From contig CAVFVJ010000042.1 in assembly GCA_963626085.1 (NCBI GenBank), positions 1 to 55,665 on the forward strand: a stretch of DNA of 55,665 nucleotides, written 5' to 3'. A program made the translations under genes and the position numbers. The notes beneath the pieces were generated by a model. That model had not been told where the DNA came from and did not search any database. It saw only the letters and a list, made by a program, of their open reading frames with translations. How positions within the stretch are numbered: position 1 is the stretch's first letter; each line of letters starts with the position of its first letter. Shown here in pieces: positions 15,302-24,094 of this stretch. The DNA is from Colivivens sp963626085 (lineage in GTDB: Bacteria; Bacteroidota; Bacteroidia; Bacteroidales; Bacteroidaceae).

Positions 15302-17602
15302 TTACTTTACTTCGTTTAGCTTGTTCTTCACCTTCTCTACGTATGCATCGATGGCAGCTACTGCTGTCACGTTGACTATGTCGTGTACCGATGACTCGAA
15401 GTCGGTGAAGTGGATTGGTTTGTTGAGTCCCATCTGTATAGGACCGATGACCTCCACCTCTGGTGCAAGTGCCTGAAGCAACTTGTAACTGCCGTTTGCA
15501 GCCGACAGGTTTGGCATAACCAGTGTATTTACCTCCAGTCCTTTCAGTCGAGTGAACGGGTATTTTGCGTCACGCAGTTCCTTGTTGAGCGCGAAGTTCA
15601 TCTGCATCTCACCGTCTACCATCATGTCGGGATAAGTCTCCTGAAGGGTTTTCACTGCATGGTGTACTGCCAGTGGCGAACCTGCCTCGTCAGTCCCGAA
15701 GTTGGAGTAACTGACCATTGCCATTACAGGCTCGTCGTTGAAGAATTTCACTGTGTGGTAACTGAGCTTGGCTATGTCGATGAGTGCGGACTCGTCGGGA
15801 TGACGGTTGATAAGGGTGTCGGCAAGGTAATACGTGCCCCTCTTTGTGTTGAGGATTTGCATCGTACCGAAATGGGTGTATTCGGGGCGTATGCCGATTA
15901 CCTCCTTCGCCACCTTGATAGTGTTGCTGTACTTGGTATAGAGACCGCCTATGAAAGCGTCAGCATCACCTGTCTCCACCATCATCATTCCGAAATAGTT
16001 GCGCTCGAACATCTTGTCGTTGGCCTCCTCGAAGGTATAACCCTCGCGCTGGCGTTTCTCTGCCAGGATATGTGCGTAGCGTTCCCTGCGTGGTGCTTCA
16101 CGGTCGTGTCTGAGGTTCACAATCTCCACTCCATCGAGCGACAGATCCATCTCCTTCGCCTTTTTGGTTATCATTTCAGTGTTACCAAGCAGTATCGGAT
16201 GGCAGATGCCCTCGGCACGTGCTGTAACAGCAGCTTTGATCATCGTCGGATGTAGTCCTTCCGCAAATACAATGCGCTGTGGATGCTTGCGTGCAGTGTC
16301 GTAGAGCTTTTGCGTGAGCTTTGACTCCTGTCCTAACATCTGGCGCAGTTTCTTCTTGTAGGCATCCCAGTCCTCAATTGGCTTGCGTGCCACTCCGCTC
16401 TCCATAGCAGCCTTTGCCACTGCTGCGCTCACCTCGGTTATGAGTCGTGGGTCTACAGGTTTCGGGATGAAGTATTTAGGTCCGAAGGTAAGGTCATTCA
16501 CGTGATACACTTCATTCACCACATCTGGAACTGGTTGTTTTGCCAGGTCTGCGATGGCATGCACGGCAGCCATTTTCATCTCTTCGTTGATGGCGGATGC
16601 GTTCACGTCGAGTGCTCCACGGAAGATGTAGGGGAAGCCAATGACATTGTTTATCTGGTTGGGGTAATCTGAACGTCCTGTCGACATGAGTACATCGGGG
16701 CGGCTCTCCATGGCATCCTCAAAGGAAATCTCAGGCACTGGGTTGGCGAGTGCGAACACTACTGGCTGGTCTGCCATAGACCGTACCATGTCCTTGCTCA
16801 GTACATTGCCTTTGGACAGTCCCACGAACACGTCAGCTCCCTTGACAGCGTCTTCCAGTGTGTGTACATCACGACGGTCTGTCGCAAAAAGACGTTTCTC
16901 CTCTGTGAGGTTTTCTCTGTCGGATGTGATTACACCCTTTGAGTCGAGCATTACGATATTTTCCTTCTTTGCACCGATGGCAATGTACATCTTGGTACAT
17001 GATATGGCTGCCGCTCCCGCTCCGTTGACCACGATACGTACCTTGCTGATGTCTTTCCCTGCCACTTCGAGTGCGTTCTTCAAGCCTGCTGCGGAGATGA
17101 TGGCAGTTCCGTGTTGGTCGTCATGCATCACGGGTATGTCGAGCGTTTTCTTCAGACGGTTCTCTATGTAGAAACACTCTGGGGCCTTGATGTCCTCAAG
17201 GTTGATTCCTCCGAACGTGGGGGCAATTTTCTCCACTGCCTCGCAGAACTTCTCCGGATCTTTTTCGTCGACCTCGATGTCGAACACGTCAATGCCTCCG
17301 TATATCTTGAACAACAGTCCCTTGCCTTCCATTACTGGTTTGCCACTCATGGCTCCAATGTCGCCAAGTCCAAGCACGGCAGTTCCGTTGGATATGACAG
17401 CCACCAGGTTGCCCTTGTCTGTATACTTATAAGCGTCGTCTGGATTTTCCTGGATTTCCTGACAGGGGTAAGCGACACCAGGAGAGTATGCCAGTGACAG
17501 GTCAGTCTGTGTGCTGTGTGCTTTGGTTGGAATAACTTCAATCTTGCCTGGGCGTCCTCCCTCATGGTACTTGAGGGCTGCCTCTTTTGTAATCTTAACC
17601 AT
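15302..17602 (-). CDS. maeB: NADP-dependent malic enzyme with C-terminal phosphotransacetylase-like domain
   Basis: Oxidatively decarboxylates malate to pyruvate, giving NADPH. The 766-residue length fits the hybrid MaeB type. Malic part (~1-420): LAYSPGVAYPC, GNLVAVISNGTAVLGLGDIG, MHDDQHGTAII, VVNGAGAAAISC and FALANPVPEIS. The phosphotransacetylase-like part (~435-760) contains RIVFAEGLHPTMIKAA and ILLGNTEMI; in characterised homologues it is regulatory rather than catalytic. Single gene, own -7 box, convergent with the glycosyltransferase operon. Confidence 0.95.
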   Translation of the reverse strand: MVKITKEAALKYHEGGRPGKIEVIPTKAHSTQTDLSLAYSPGVAYPCQEIQENPDDAYKYTDKGNLVAVISNGTAVLGLGDIGAMSGKPVMEGKGLLFKIYGGIDVFDIEVDEKDPEKFCEAVEKIAPTFGGINLEDIKAPECFYIENRLKKTLDIPVMHDDQHGTAIISAAGLKNALEVAGKDISKVRIVVNGAGAAAISCTKMYIAIGAKKENIVMLDSKGVITSDRENLTEEKRLFATDRRDVHTLEDAVKGADVFVGLSKGNVLSKDMVRSMADQPVVFALANPVPEISFEDAMESRPDVLMSTGRSDYPNQINNVIGFPYIFRGALDVNASAINEEMKMAAVHAIADLAKQPVPDVVNEVYHVNDLTFGPKYFIPKPVDPRLITEVSAAVAKAAMESGVARKPIEDWDAYKKKLRQMLGQESKLTQKLYDTARKHPQRIVFAEGLHPTMIKAAVTARAEGICHPILLGNTEMITKKAKEMDLSLDGVEIVNLRHDREAPRRERYAHILAEKRQREGYTFEEANDKMFERNYFGMMMVETGDADAFIGGLYTKYSNTIKVAKEVIGIRPEYTHFGTMQILNTKRGTYYLADTLINRHPDESALIDIAKLSYHTVKFFNDEPVMAMVSYSNFGTDEAGSPLAVHHAVKTLQETYPDMMVDGEMQMNFALNKELRDAKYPFTRLKGLEVNTLVMPNLSAANGSYKLLQALAPEVEVIGPIQMGLNKPIHFTDFESSVHDIVNVTAVAAIDAYVEKVKNKLNEVK

Positions 17603-17646
17603 TTCCTTTAATACTTATTTGTTAGCATTCCACTGTTTTGTCGCTG

Positions 17647-17654
17647 CAAAGGTA
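17647..17654 (-). promoter_or_regulatory. -7 box of maeB
   Basis: TACCTTTG on the minus strand, 44 bp upstream of the maeB ATG. Confidence 0.6.
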
Positions 17655-17697
17655 CAAAAAAATCCGATAATAGTAGCGTGTTTAGCATTATTTGTCT

Positions 17698-17705
17698 TAC
17701 CTTTG
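17698..17705 (+). promoter_or_regulatory. -7 box of the CE12 gene
   Basis: TACCTTTG, 25 bp before the ATG at 17731; it argues against the longer reading frame starting at 17692. Confidence 0.6.
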
Positions 17706-17730
17706 TATCACAATTCAAAATCCGAATACA

Positions 17731-19377
17731 ATGTCAAAATTATCAATTCTATTCGTTTCCATTCTTTTTGCGGCTGCAAGTGGCGTGACTGCGCAGGACA
17801 ACTCCCGTTTGGAGGGACTGAGTGATGTCAATGGTGTGCGTGACCTCACTGCAGACAGTCTTGAAAAAGCAAATACCGCACGTCCAGTGAGCGGCTCATC
17901 GCGCAAGGGCAACAACCCAGTGCTGTTTCTCGTGGGTAATTCGACGATGCGCAACGGTACACTTGGCAATGGCAGTAACGGACAGTGGGGATGGGGATAT
18001 TACGAGCATGAGTTCTTTGATGCTGACAAGATAACGGTGGAGAACCACGCCTTGGGCGGAATGAGTCCGCGCACCTTCTACCGTGACCTATGGCCTGCTG
18101 TGCTGAAAGGGATAAGGCCGGGCGACTACGTGGTGCTCGAACTGGGACACAATGACAACGGGCCGGTCGATTCCGGTAGGGCGCGCGCCAGTCTTAAGGG
18201 CGGTGTCTCTCATGACTCGCTTACTGTTACTGTCAAGGAGACAGGTCGACAGGAGACGGTGTACACCTTTGGTGGATACATCCGTAAGTTTGTCGGTGAC
18301 ATCCGTAGCCGACACGCTATCCCGATTCTTCTTACGCTCACACCGCGCAATGACTATGAGCCGACGGACACCAATAGGATTCAACGAAAGAGCACTACAT
18401 TCACTCCGTGGATAAAGTCCCTGGCTGACGAACTCAATACTCCTTTTGTTGACCTTAATGACATCTCTGCACTGAAACTGGAGAAGTACGGCAAGTGGAA
18501 AACTAATTACCATTTCTTTGGTGACAAGATTCATTCAAGTGAGTTTGGCGCAAGGATGAACGCTGCGTCGTGTGCTGAGGGAATAGATACTTGTACCCAT
18601 CCAGATGTAGCATGGTTGAAGACCTGTCTTATCAGTGACAAGGTGCATCCTCAGCGGATTGACCAGGCGAGGCGCAAGGGTAAGCCAGTGGTGTTTACAA
18701 CAGGTGACTCCACAATGAAGAACAACGACAAGGACGAGGATGGCATGTGGGGCTGGGGAGCTGTAGCAGGTACGGTCTTCAACGAGAAGAAATGTACGGT
18801 GGTCAATGCAGGGAAAGCCGGTAGAAGCACGCGAACGTTCCTCTATGAAGGACATTGGGACAAAGTCTACAACTCGCTCGAACCTGGTGACTTCGTGCTC
18901 ATTCAGTTCGGACACAATGACATTGGTGGCATCGACCGTGATAAGGAACGGGGAGTTATTGCATCGGCTGACGACACCTGTCATGTTTACAAGATGCAGT
19001 CCAACGGTCAGTACCGTGTCATCTACTCCTTTGGTTGGTATCTGAAGAAATTCATTCAGGATGTTCGTGAGAAGGGGGCCACTCCAATCTTGCTCTCGCT
19101 CACTCCACGTAACGAGTGGCATGACGGAAAGATTGAAAGGCGAAATGACACTTACGGTAAATGGTACAGACAGGTGGCAGAGGAGACAGGAGTGGAGTTT
19201 ATTGATGTACACAATATTACTGCGGATGCACTCGACAAGAAGGGACAGGAGACGACTAAGGCTTACTACAACCATGACCATACTCACACTTCGAAGAAAG
19301 GTGCGATGCTGAACGCTCACAGTGTTGCTAAAGGACTGAAGAAAGACAAGAGTCCTCTGGCAAAATACTTGAAATAG
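17731..19377 (+). CDS. Two-domain rhamnogalacturonan acetylesterase-like protein (CE12, SGNH fold)
   Basis: 548 residues from the chosen ATG with a signal peptide (ending VTAQ near residue 22). It holds two successive SGNH esterase domains. Domain 1: FLVGNSTMRNG (Ser71), ALGGMSPRTF, LELGHND, and FGDKIHSSEFGA (DxxH). Domain 2: FTTGDSTMKN, NAGKAGRSTRTF, IQFGHND, and HDHTHTSKKGA (DxxH). Both therefore keep nucleophile, oxyanion residues and Asp/His, so both look catalytically competent. CE12 enzymes remove acetyl groups from rhamnogalacturonan. It stands alone between maeB and the queA operon but fits functionally with the GH105 enzyme. Confidence 0.9.
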   Translation: MSKLSILFVSILFAAASGVTAQDNSRLEGLSDVNGVRDLTADSLEKANTARPVSGSSRKGNNPVLFLVGNSTMRNGTLGNGSNGQWGWGYYEHEFFDADKITVENHALGGMSPRTFYRDLWPAVLKGIRPGDYVVLELGHNDNGPVDSGRARASLKGGVSHDSLTVTVKETGRQETVYTFGGYIRKFVGDIRSRHAIPILLTLTPRNDYEPTDTNRIQRKSTTFTPWIKSLADELNTPFVDLNDISALKLEKYGKWKTNYHFFGDKIHSSEFGARMNAASCAEGIDTCTHPDVAWLKTCLISDKVHPQRIDQARRKGKPVVFTTGDSTMKNNDKDEDGMWGWGAVAGTVFNEKKCTVVNAGKAGRSTRTFLYEGHWDKVYNSLEPGDFVLIQFGHNDIGGIDRDKERGVIASADDTCHVYKMQSNGQYRVIYSFGWYLKKFIQDVREKGATPILLSLTPRNEWHDGKIERRNDTYGKWYRQVAEETGVEFIDVHNITADALDKKGQETTKAYYNHDHTHTSKKGAMLNAHSVAKGLKKDKSPLAKYLK

Positions 19378-19429
19378 TATCTTGTAACTGGATGATGGAA
19401 TGTGGTGGTACTGGGTGACGAAGTAATCC

Positions 19430-20653
19430 CTACGGAATCAACAGTGAACTGTCACCGTAGCTGAGGAAACGGAATCCGTGACTTAGCGCATAGTCGTAAA
19501 TCTTTCTCCAGTCGCCCTTGACAAATGCAGACACAAGCAGTAGTAGTGTGCTCTGAGGCTGATGGAAATTGGTGACCATCATGCGCACGATGTGGTACTC
19601 GTAGCCTGGTGCGATGATGATCTGTGTACTTGTGTGGAGTGCCGGCAGGTTGTGGCGGTCGAGATATTCGAGTATGTTGCGCAAGGAGTCTATGGTACTA
19701 AGACAATTAGTCTGTGTCGGTCCGTAAGGTTCCCATTGGTTTACGTGCAGTTCGTCTTCCGTGGCGTCAGGATGGGTCTGTAACTTACACCCGATATAAT
19801 ATAGGCTTTCCAATGTGCGTACCGATGTTGTGCCCACTGCGATGGCATGGCCTTCATGACGTATGAGTTTCTCTATAGTCTGCCGTCTCACCACGATATA
19901 TTCGGAATGCATCTCGTGTCCTTCTATCTCCTCGCTTTTTACCGGTTTGAATGTCCCTGCACCCACGTGCAGAGTCAGTTCCTCACGGTCGATGCCAGCC
20001 TCATCAATGCCTTTCAGTACGTTCTCCGTGAAATGGAGACCTGCTGTTGGTGCTGCGACAGAACCTTTTATCTTTGAATAGACTGTTTGGTATGTGCGCT
20101 TGTCGCTCTCTTGTGTTGCTCTGTTGAGGTACGGTGGGATAGGCAGTTCGCCTACCGCCTCTAGAATGTCTGCGAATGTGATGTCTGTATCTCCCCAGTC
20201 AAATGTCACTTTGTGGCTTGTCCCATGTGCCTCTCCTCTGGTGGCGGTCAAGAGAACTTGTTTGCCTTTCACTTCCACCTGGCGTGTCAGTTGCCCTTCT
20301 TTCCATCGTTTCAGGTTGCCTACCATGCAGTACCAGTCGCAGTGTTCTGTGGACTGGAAATTCAGCACATAATCATTGGGCGTGGCTGGTTCGAGACAGA
20401 ATACCTCTACCTGCGCTCCTGTAGATTTCTTGAAATGTAGCCGTGCCTGAATCACCTTGGTATTGTTGAACACCATGAGTGCTCCTTGGGGGAGGTAATG
20501 AGTCAGTGAGGTGAATACGTCCTCACTGACTACACCTTTATTATATATAAGCAACTTGCTGCTGTCGCGTTGCGGCAACGGGAACTTGGCAATCCTGTCG
20601 TCGGGCAGTGGATAGTTGTAGTCTGCGATGCGTATCTTTTTTGTGTCAGTCAT
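19430..20653 (-). CDS. queA: S-adenosylmethionine:tRNA ribosyltransferase-isomerase
   Basis: QueA transfers the ribosyl part of SAM to preQ1 in tRNA, giving epoxyqueuosine. About 407 residues, the usual bacteroidete length. Seen: IADYNYPLPDDRIAKFPLP at the N-terminus, MVFNNTKVIQARLHF, ELPIPPYLNRA, YQTVYSKIKGSVAAPTAGLH, LTLHVGAGTFKPV, HSEYIVV, VGTTSVRTLESL and MVTNFHQPQSTLLLLV. The start at 20653 is chosen because it directly precedes the conserved N-terminus and follows a purine-rich stretch; an upstream ATG at 20683 is possible. Last gene of the minus-strand operon beginning with psd. Confidence 0.95.
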   Translation of the reverse strand: MTDTKKIRIADYNYPLPDDRIAKFPLPQRDSSKLLIYNKGVVSEDVFTSLTHYLPQGALMVFNNTKVIQARLHFKKSTGAQVEVFCLEPATPNDYVLNFQSTEHCDWYCMVGNLKRWKEGQLTRQVEVKGKQVLLTATRGEAHGTSHKVTFDWGDTDITFADILEAVGELPIPPYLNRATQESDKRTYQTVYSKIKGSVAAPTAGLHFTENVLKGIDEAGIDREELTLHVGAGTFKPVKSEEIEGHEMHSEYIVVRRQTIEKLIRHEGHAIAVGTTSVRTLESLYYIGCKLQTHPDATEDELHVNQWEPYGPTQTNCLSTIDSLRNILEYLDRHNLPALHTSTQIIIAPGYEYHIVRMMVTNFHQPQSTLLLLVSAFVKGDWRKIYDYALSHGFRFLSYGDSSLLIP

Positions 20654-20690
20654 AATCTCTTCTTTCTTCCAATCCGTTTTCATGCTTTTG

Positions 20691-21455
20691 TCATCTGTCT
20701 ATAAGAAATCTCACTTCCTTGAATTCATAACGTTTCCTCGTGCCGTCTGTTGTGTCGAGCACAAGGTGTCCGGACTGCTCCACGTTCGTTATCTGTGCCT
20801 CGAACGGTGTTCCTCCAGGCTCAGTGAACCAGTGGAATCCGTCTTTCCAGTAGAGTTTGCTCTTGTATTCATCTTCTATGCGGCTATAGTTCTCAGTGCG
20901 GAGTTCCTCATACAGACTTCGGAATTGTTCTGCCACTTCTCCGAGAATCTCTTCTTTGTTGTCCTCCATCCCCGTTATTTGTTTCAGTGATATGGGGTTG
21001 GGTGCATCGCTGGTGAAGAGGGTCTGGTTGACGTTGATGCCTGAGCCTACTATGCAGTCTCTTATCTGTGCACCCATTAGATTACATTCAATCAGTGTGC
21101 CACTGATTTTGCTGTCGTTCCAATAGATGTCGTTTGGCCATTTAACCCTTATCTGTCCGTTGCTTTGTTGTCCTGCAAGGCTGATCCTGTGGGTTAGTGT
21201 GCGTTCTATTGCCAGTGCTATAGCTTCGGATAGGATAAATTGTCTACAAGCATCCATGAATGTGGGGTGGCACAACATTGAGAACAGTAGATTCTTCCCA
21301 TGCTCGCTCTCCCAAGAGTTTCCTTGTTGTCCACGTCCTCCGGTTTGGAATTCAGTGTCCACAACGGTGAAGTCTGCGAGTGTGTCTCCGTCATTTAGTA
21401 ACTCTTTCATGTAGGTGTTTGTCGAGTCCACCTGGTATAAGTGCATTCTCAACAT
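20691..21455 (-). CDS. birA: Biotin--[acetyl-CoA-carboxylase] ligase (no DNA-binding domain)
   Basis: Attaches biotin to carboxylase carrier domains. About 254 residues. Seen: VDSTNTYMKE near the N-terminus, TGGRGQQGNSWES (biotin/ATP loop), VKWPNDIYWNDSKISGTLIE and VGSGINVNQ. The N-terminal helix-turn-helix of E. coli BirA is absent, so it is a monofunctional class I ligase. The start at 21455 is chosen because it lies 5 bp after the tadA stop; a longer frame from 21503 would overlap tadA. Confidence 0.92.
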   Translation of the reverse strand: MLRMHLYQVDSTNTYMKELLNDGDTLADFTVVDTEFQTGGRGQQGNSWESEHGKNLLFSMLCHPTFMDACRQFILSEAIALAIERTLTHRISLAGQQSNGQIRVKWPNDIYWNDSKISGTLIECNLMGAQIRDCIVGSGINVNQTLFTSDAPNPISLKQITGMEDNKEEILGEVAEQFRSLYEELRTENYSRIEDEYKSKLYWKDGFHWFTEPGGTPFEAQITNVEQSGHLVLDTTDGTRKRYEFKEVRFLIDR

Positions 21456-21460
21456 GATCG

Positions 21461-21895
21461 TCAGCGTTTTGAACGGAAAAAATCTTGCAGTAGTTTGAGG
21501 CATTTATCCGCCATTACTCCGCTGCTGACAGTAGTCTTGGGATGTAGTACACCTGGCGCATGTACCGTAAAGCCGCGCTTGCTGTCAGACGCTCCATACA
21601 CAATCCTTCCTATCTGTGTCCAGCCCAACGCTCCTGCGCACATAGGGCATGGTTCCAATGTCACGTAAAGTGTGCAGTTATTTAGGTATTTGGCTCCTAA
21701 GTGCTCTTCTGCTGAGGTAATGGCAAGCATCTCTGCATGTGCCGTTACGTCGTGCAGCGTTTCCGTTAGGTTGTGTCCGCGTCCGATAATCTTGCCGTCA
21801 GCCACAATAACAGCCCCTACAGGCACCTCGTCGGCTTCTGCCGACTGGCGTGCTTCCGCCAGTGCCGCTTTCATGTATCTCTCGTCGTCTGTCAT
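21461..21895 (-). CDS. tadA: tRNA adenosine(34) deaminase-type nucleoside deaminase
   Basis: Deaminates A34 to inosine in tRNA-Arg(ACG). 144 residues with the zinc deaminase signature: HAEMLAI (His ligand, catalytic Glu) and LEPCPMCAGAL (two Cys ligands), plus PVGAVIV at the N-terminus and ASDSKRG after the zinc site. Lies between DUF4834 and birA on the minus strand. Confidence 0.92.
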   Translation of the reverse strand: MTDDERYMKAALAEARQSAEADEVPVGAVIVADGKIIGRGHNLTETLHDVTAHAEMLAITSAEEHLGAKYLNNCTLYVTLEPCPMCAGALGWTQIGRIVYGASDSKRGFTVHAPGVLHPKTTVSSGVMADKCLKLLQDFFRSKR

Positions 21896-21944
21896 GCGCT
21901 AATGCTTCTGTTGTCTCTGTACTTGTCCGTTCACCCTCCGTGCA

Positions 21945-22181
21945 TCAGTCTTTCTCTTCCACGAAATCCACGTATGTGCCCTCATCGGATTCAAACACCT
22001 TCCGTTTGCCACCGTTGCTGTTGTACTTCGCTCTGGAAGTGTCTACGGTAATCTTCTCCTCGCTCCCTTGAGTCCATGTGAAGAGTCTGCGTACACGTGC
22101 CTTGGTTTGCTGCCAGAACTGGCGCATACGTATGAAGAACCGTATGGTGGCGAATATGAACTTGATGAACCTCAGCATCAC
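21945..22181 (-). CDS. DUF4834 family small membrane protein
   Basis: 78 residues: a hydrophobic/basic N-terminus (one membrane segment, FIKFIFATIRFFIR), a basic middle, and a C-terminus with the conserved KVFESDEGTYVDFVEEK characteristic of DUF4834. Function unknown; consistently found between pssA and tadA in Bacteroidales. Confidence 0.75.
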   Translation of the reverse strand: MMLRFIKFIFATIRFFIRMRQFWQQTKARVRRLFTWTQGSEEKITVDTSRAKYNSNGGKRKVFESDEGTYVDFVEEKD

Positions 22182-22232
22182 TGTGATGGTTTGTTGATGA
22201 GAGTTTGTGGACTGCTTCGTTTTTGTTAAAGG

Positions 22233-22979
22233 TTACGATGCCCTCAGTCCTGTAGATATGCCGAGTACAAGGTAAACCCCGATGCAAGCGGCAAGGGCAC
22301 GTGCGATGGTCTGCCTCATGTCTCCACTTCCAACCAGCCCGTCGATTATGGCGAAGAGTATGATAAGTGCGCAGATAGCGAGGAAGATATATTTTAGCTT
22401 GTTGTCAGTCCACGACCTGCTCTTGAACTTAAGGGAGAACATCGGGATTTCGCACACGAGCAACCAGCACGAGAGAATCTCGAACGCCAGAAGGAACGGT
22501 GCGTTGAACATCGGGGAGGTGAGGTAACCCTCGCATCCAGCAATCAGCGATGCCCAAAATATGGCGTTGGCTGGTGTTGGGAGTCCAATGAATGTGGTGT
22601 GTTGACGCTCATCGATGTTGAACTTGGCGAGACGTAGTGCCGAGAAGGCTGCTATGAGGAAACCGGTGAACGGCATCACCTTGAACCAAAACTCGTTGTA
22701 CATCATCTCTGGGTAGCGTACTACTGTATAAAGGGTGAAAAGCATGGCACCCGGAGCGACCCCGAAGGTGACCACGTCAGCCAGTGAGTCCAGTTCTACT
22801 CCCATCCTGCCCGACACTCCGAGCATCCTGGCCGTCATCCCGTCGAAGAAGTCGAAGATAGCTCCCAAGAGGATGAACAATAGGGCTGTATAAAATAGAT
22901 GGTGACATGCTGCCGCTGTGGCTATGCAACCGCAGATCAAATTGCAGCATGTGATGATGTTGGGGATATGTTTTTTCAC
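22233..22979 (-). CDS. pssA: CDP-diacylglycerol--serine O-phosphatidyltransferase
   Basis: Makes phosphatidylserine, the precursor of phosphatidylethanolamine. 248 residues, polytopic. The CDP-alcohol phosphotransferase signature is complete within residues ~42-68 (starts DFFDGMTAR, ends ELDSLADV; D-G-x2-A-R ... G-x3-D-x3-D), and SALRLAKFN follows at ~115. Directly downstream of psd (23 bp). Confidence 0.95.
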   Translation of the reverse strand: MKKHIPNIITCCNLICGCIATAAACHHLFYTALLFILLGAIFDFFDGMTARMLGVSGRMGVELDSLADVVTFGVAPGAMLFTLYTVVRYPEMMYNEFWFKVMPFTGFLIAAFSALRLAKFNIDERQHTTFIGLPTPANAIFWASLIAGCEGYLTSPMFNAPFLLAFEILSCWLLVCEIPMFSLKFKSRSWTDNKLKYIFLAICALIILFAIIDGLVGSGDMRQTIARALAACIGVYLVLGISTGLRAS

Positions 22980-23002
22980 TTGTCAGTCGTTCTTTGTAAT
23001 TT

Positions 23003-23716
23003 TCACTTCAGTTTGGCTATGATGGTCTCATCGCCCACGGTGGCTTGTCCCATCTTTACCTTTATCTCGGCGTCAAGCGGCAGGTAGAGGTCTACTCTTG
23101 AACCGAACTTGATGAATCCCATATAGTCATCGATGAAATACTCCTGTCCTTCTTCTGGATAGGTCACGATGCGTCGTGCCATGGCTCCCGCAATCTGTCT
23201 TGCCATGACTTCCACCCCATGCGGTGTGCGTATGACCACCATCGACCGCTCATTCTCTTCGCTTGCCTTTGGCAAGTATGCCTTGTGGAAATTGCCGTCT
23301 TGATGGTCGACTTTGACCACCACTCCCTCGCATGGAATCCAGTTGGCGTGGACGTTGGTTAGACTCATGAAGATAGACACCATCTTGCGCCTGTCGTGGA
23401 AGTAGTCACACTCGTCCACCTCCTCTATCACCACCACATGACCATCGCACGGGGCAACCACAGTCTTTGTAGTAGGTCCCTGGAACATGCGAATTGGACA
23501 GCGGAAGAAGTTGAGCATGATACCATACGCGGTGAGGAGGCACGCTCCTATCAGATAGTATATCCAACACGGACCGATGCCGTGTTCAATCATGTAGAAG
23601 CACCCCCAAAGGCTCAACGCCAAAAATGCCCCTGCAAACAGTAATGTGTACTTGCCCTCGTCGTGGATGCGAATTTTGTTTCTTCGCTTGTTATGTATTG
23701 TCGATTGTACTTTCAT
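23003..23716 (-). CDS. psd: Phosphatidylserine decarboxylase
   Basis: Converts phosphatidylserine to phosphatidylethanolamine. 237 residues from the chosen start. Seen: KIRIHDEGKYTLLF with two following transmembrane segments, RCPIRMFQGP, VVAPCDGHVVVIEEV, IFMSLTNVHANW, and FIKFGSRVDLYLP, where Gly-Ser is the self-cleavage site that forms the pyruvoyl group. A longer frame from 23881 is rejected because it would cross the promoter. First gene of psd-pssA-DUF4834-tadA-birA-queA. Confidence 0.94.
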   Translation of the reverse strand: MKVQSTIHNKRRNKIRIHDEGKYTLLFAGAFLALSLWGCFYMIEHGIGPCWIYYLIGACLLTAYGIMLNFFRCPIRMFQGPTTKTVVAPCDGHVVVIEEVDECDYFHDRRKMVSIFMSLTNVHANWIPCEGVVVKVDHQDGNFHKAYLPKASEENERSMVVIRTPHGVEVMARQIAGAMARRIVTYPEEGQEYFIDDYMGFIKFGSRVDLYLPLDAEIKVKMGQATVGDETIIAKLK

Positions 23717-23720
23717 TCTG

Positions 23721-23728
23721 CAAAGGTA
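23721..23728 (-). promoter_or_regulatory. -7 box of the psd-to-queA operon
   Basis: TACCTTTG on the minus strand, only 4 bp upstream of the psd ATG, so the transcript would begin at or next to the start codon. Confidence 0.6.
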
Positions 23729-23820
23729 TAAAAAAAATACCGGACAACCCTTGTGGCGGATATAAAAAAGGGGTGTGAGAACGCTATATGTAACTTTTTT
23801 TTGAAAAAAAAGCCCGACAG

Positions 23821-23853
23821 TTGCGGTTAGACCAAAAAAAACTCCTACCTTTG
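23821..23853 (+). promoter_or_regulatory. Promoter of the tRNA-Gln/tRNA-Met unit
   Basis: -7 box TACCTTTG at 23846-23853 with TTG at 23821-23823 (22-bp spacer); 33 bp before tRNA-Gln. Confidence 0.6.
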
Positions 23854-23886
23854 CACTCGCATTTAAGATGAATGCTACCAAGGTAC

Positions 23887-23957
23887 TGTTCTATGGTGTA
23901 ATGGCAGCACTAGGGTTTTTGGTTCCCTCAGTCCAAGTTCGAATCTTGGTAGAACAA
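23887..23957 (+). tRNA. tRNA-Gln (anticodon UUG)
   Basis: 71 nt: acceptor TGTTCTA/TAGAACA plus discriminator A, anticodon loop TTTTGGT giving UUG, T-arm with GTTCGAATC. First of two tandem tRNA genes. Confidence 0.92.
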
Positions 23958-23979
23958 CGCTTAACATGCGTAGTACACT

Positions 23980-24053
23980 GGACTTGTAGCTCAGTCGGTT
24001 AGAGCAACAGACTCATAATCTGGAGGTCCCAGGTTCAAGCCCTGGCTGGTCCA
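23980..24053 (+). tRNA. tRNA-Met (anticodon CAU)
   Basis: 74 nt: acceptor GGACTTG/CTGGTCC plus A, D-arm AGCTCAGTCGGTTAGAGC, anticodon loop CTCATAA, T-loop GTTCAAGCC. It resembles elongator tRNA-Met; a lysidine-modified tRNA-Ile cannot be excluded from sequence alone. 22 bp after tRNA-Gln. Confidence 0.9.
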
Positions 24054-24062
24054 CGTCAATGG

Positions 24063-24094
24063 AAAAGCAGTTACGATCGTAACTGCTTTTTTTA
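24063..24094 (+). terminator. Terminator of the tRNA pair
   Basis: A perfect palindrome GCAGTTACGATCGTAACTGC (24067-24086) preceded by AAAA and followed by an uninterrupted T run. Confidence 0.88.
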
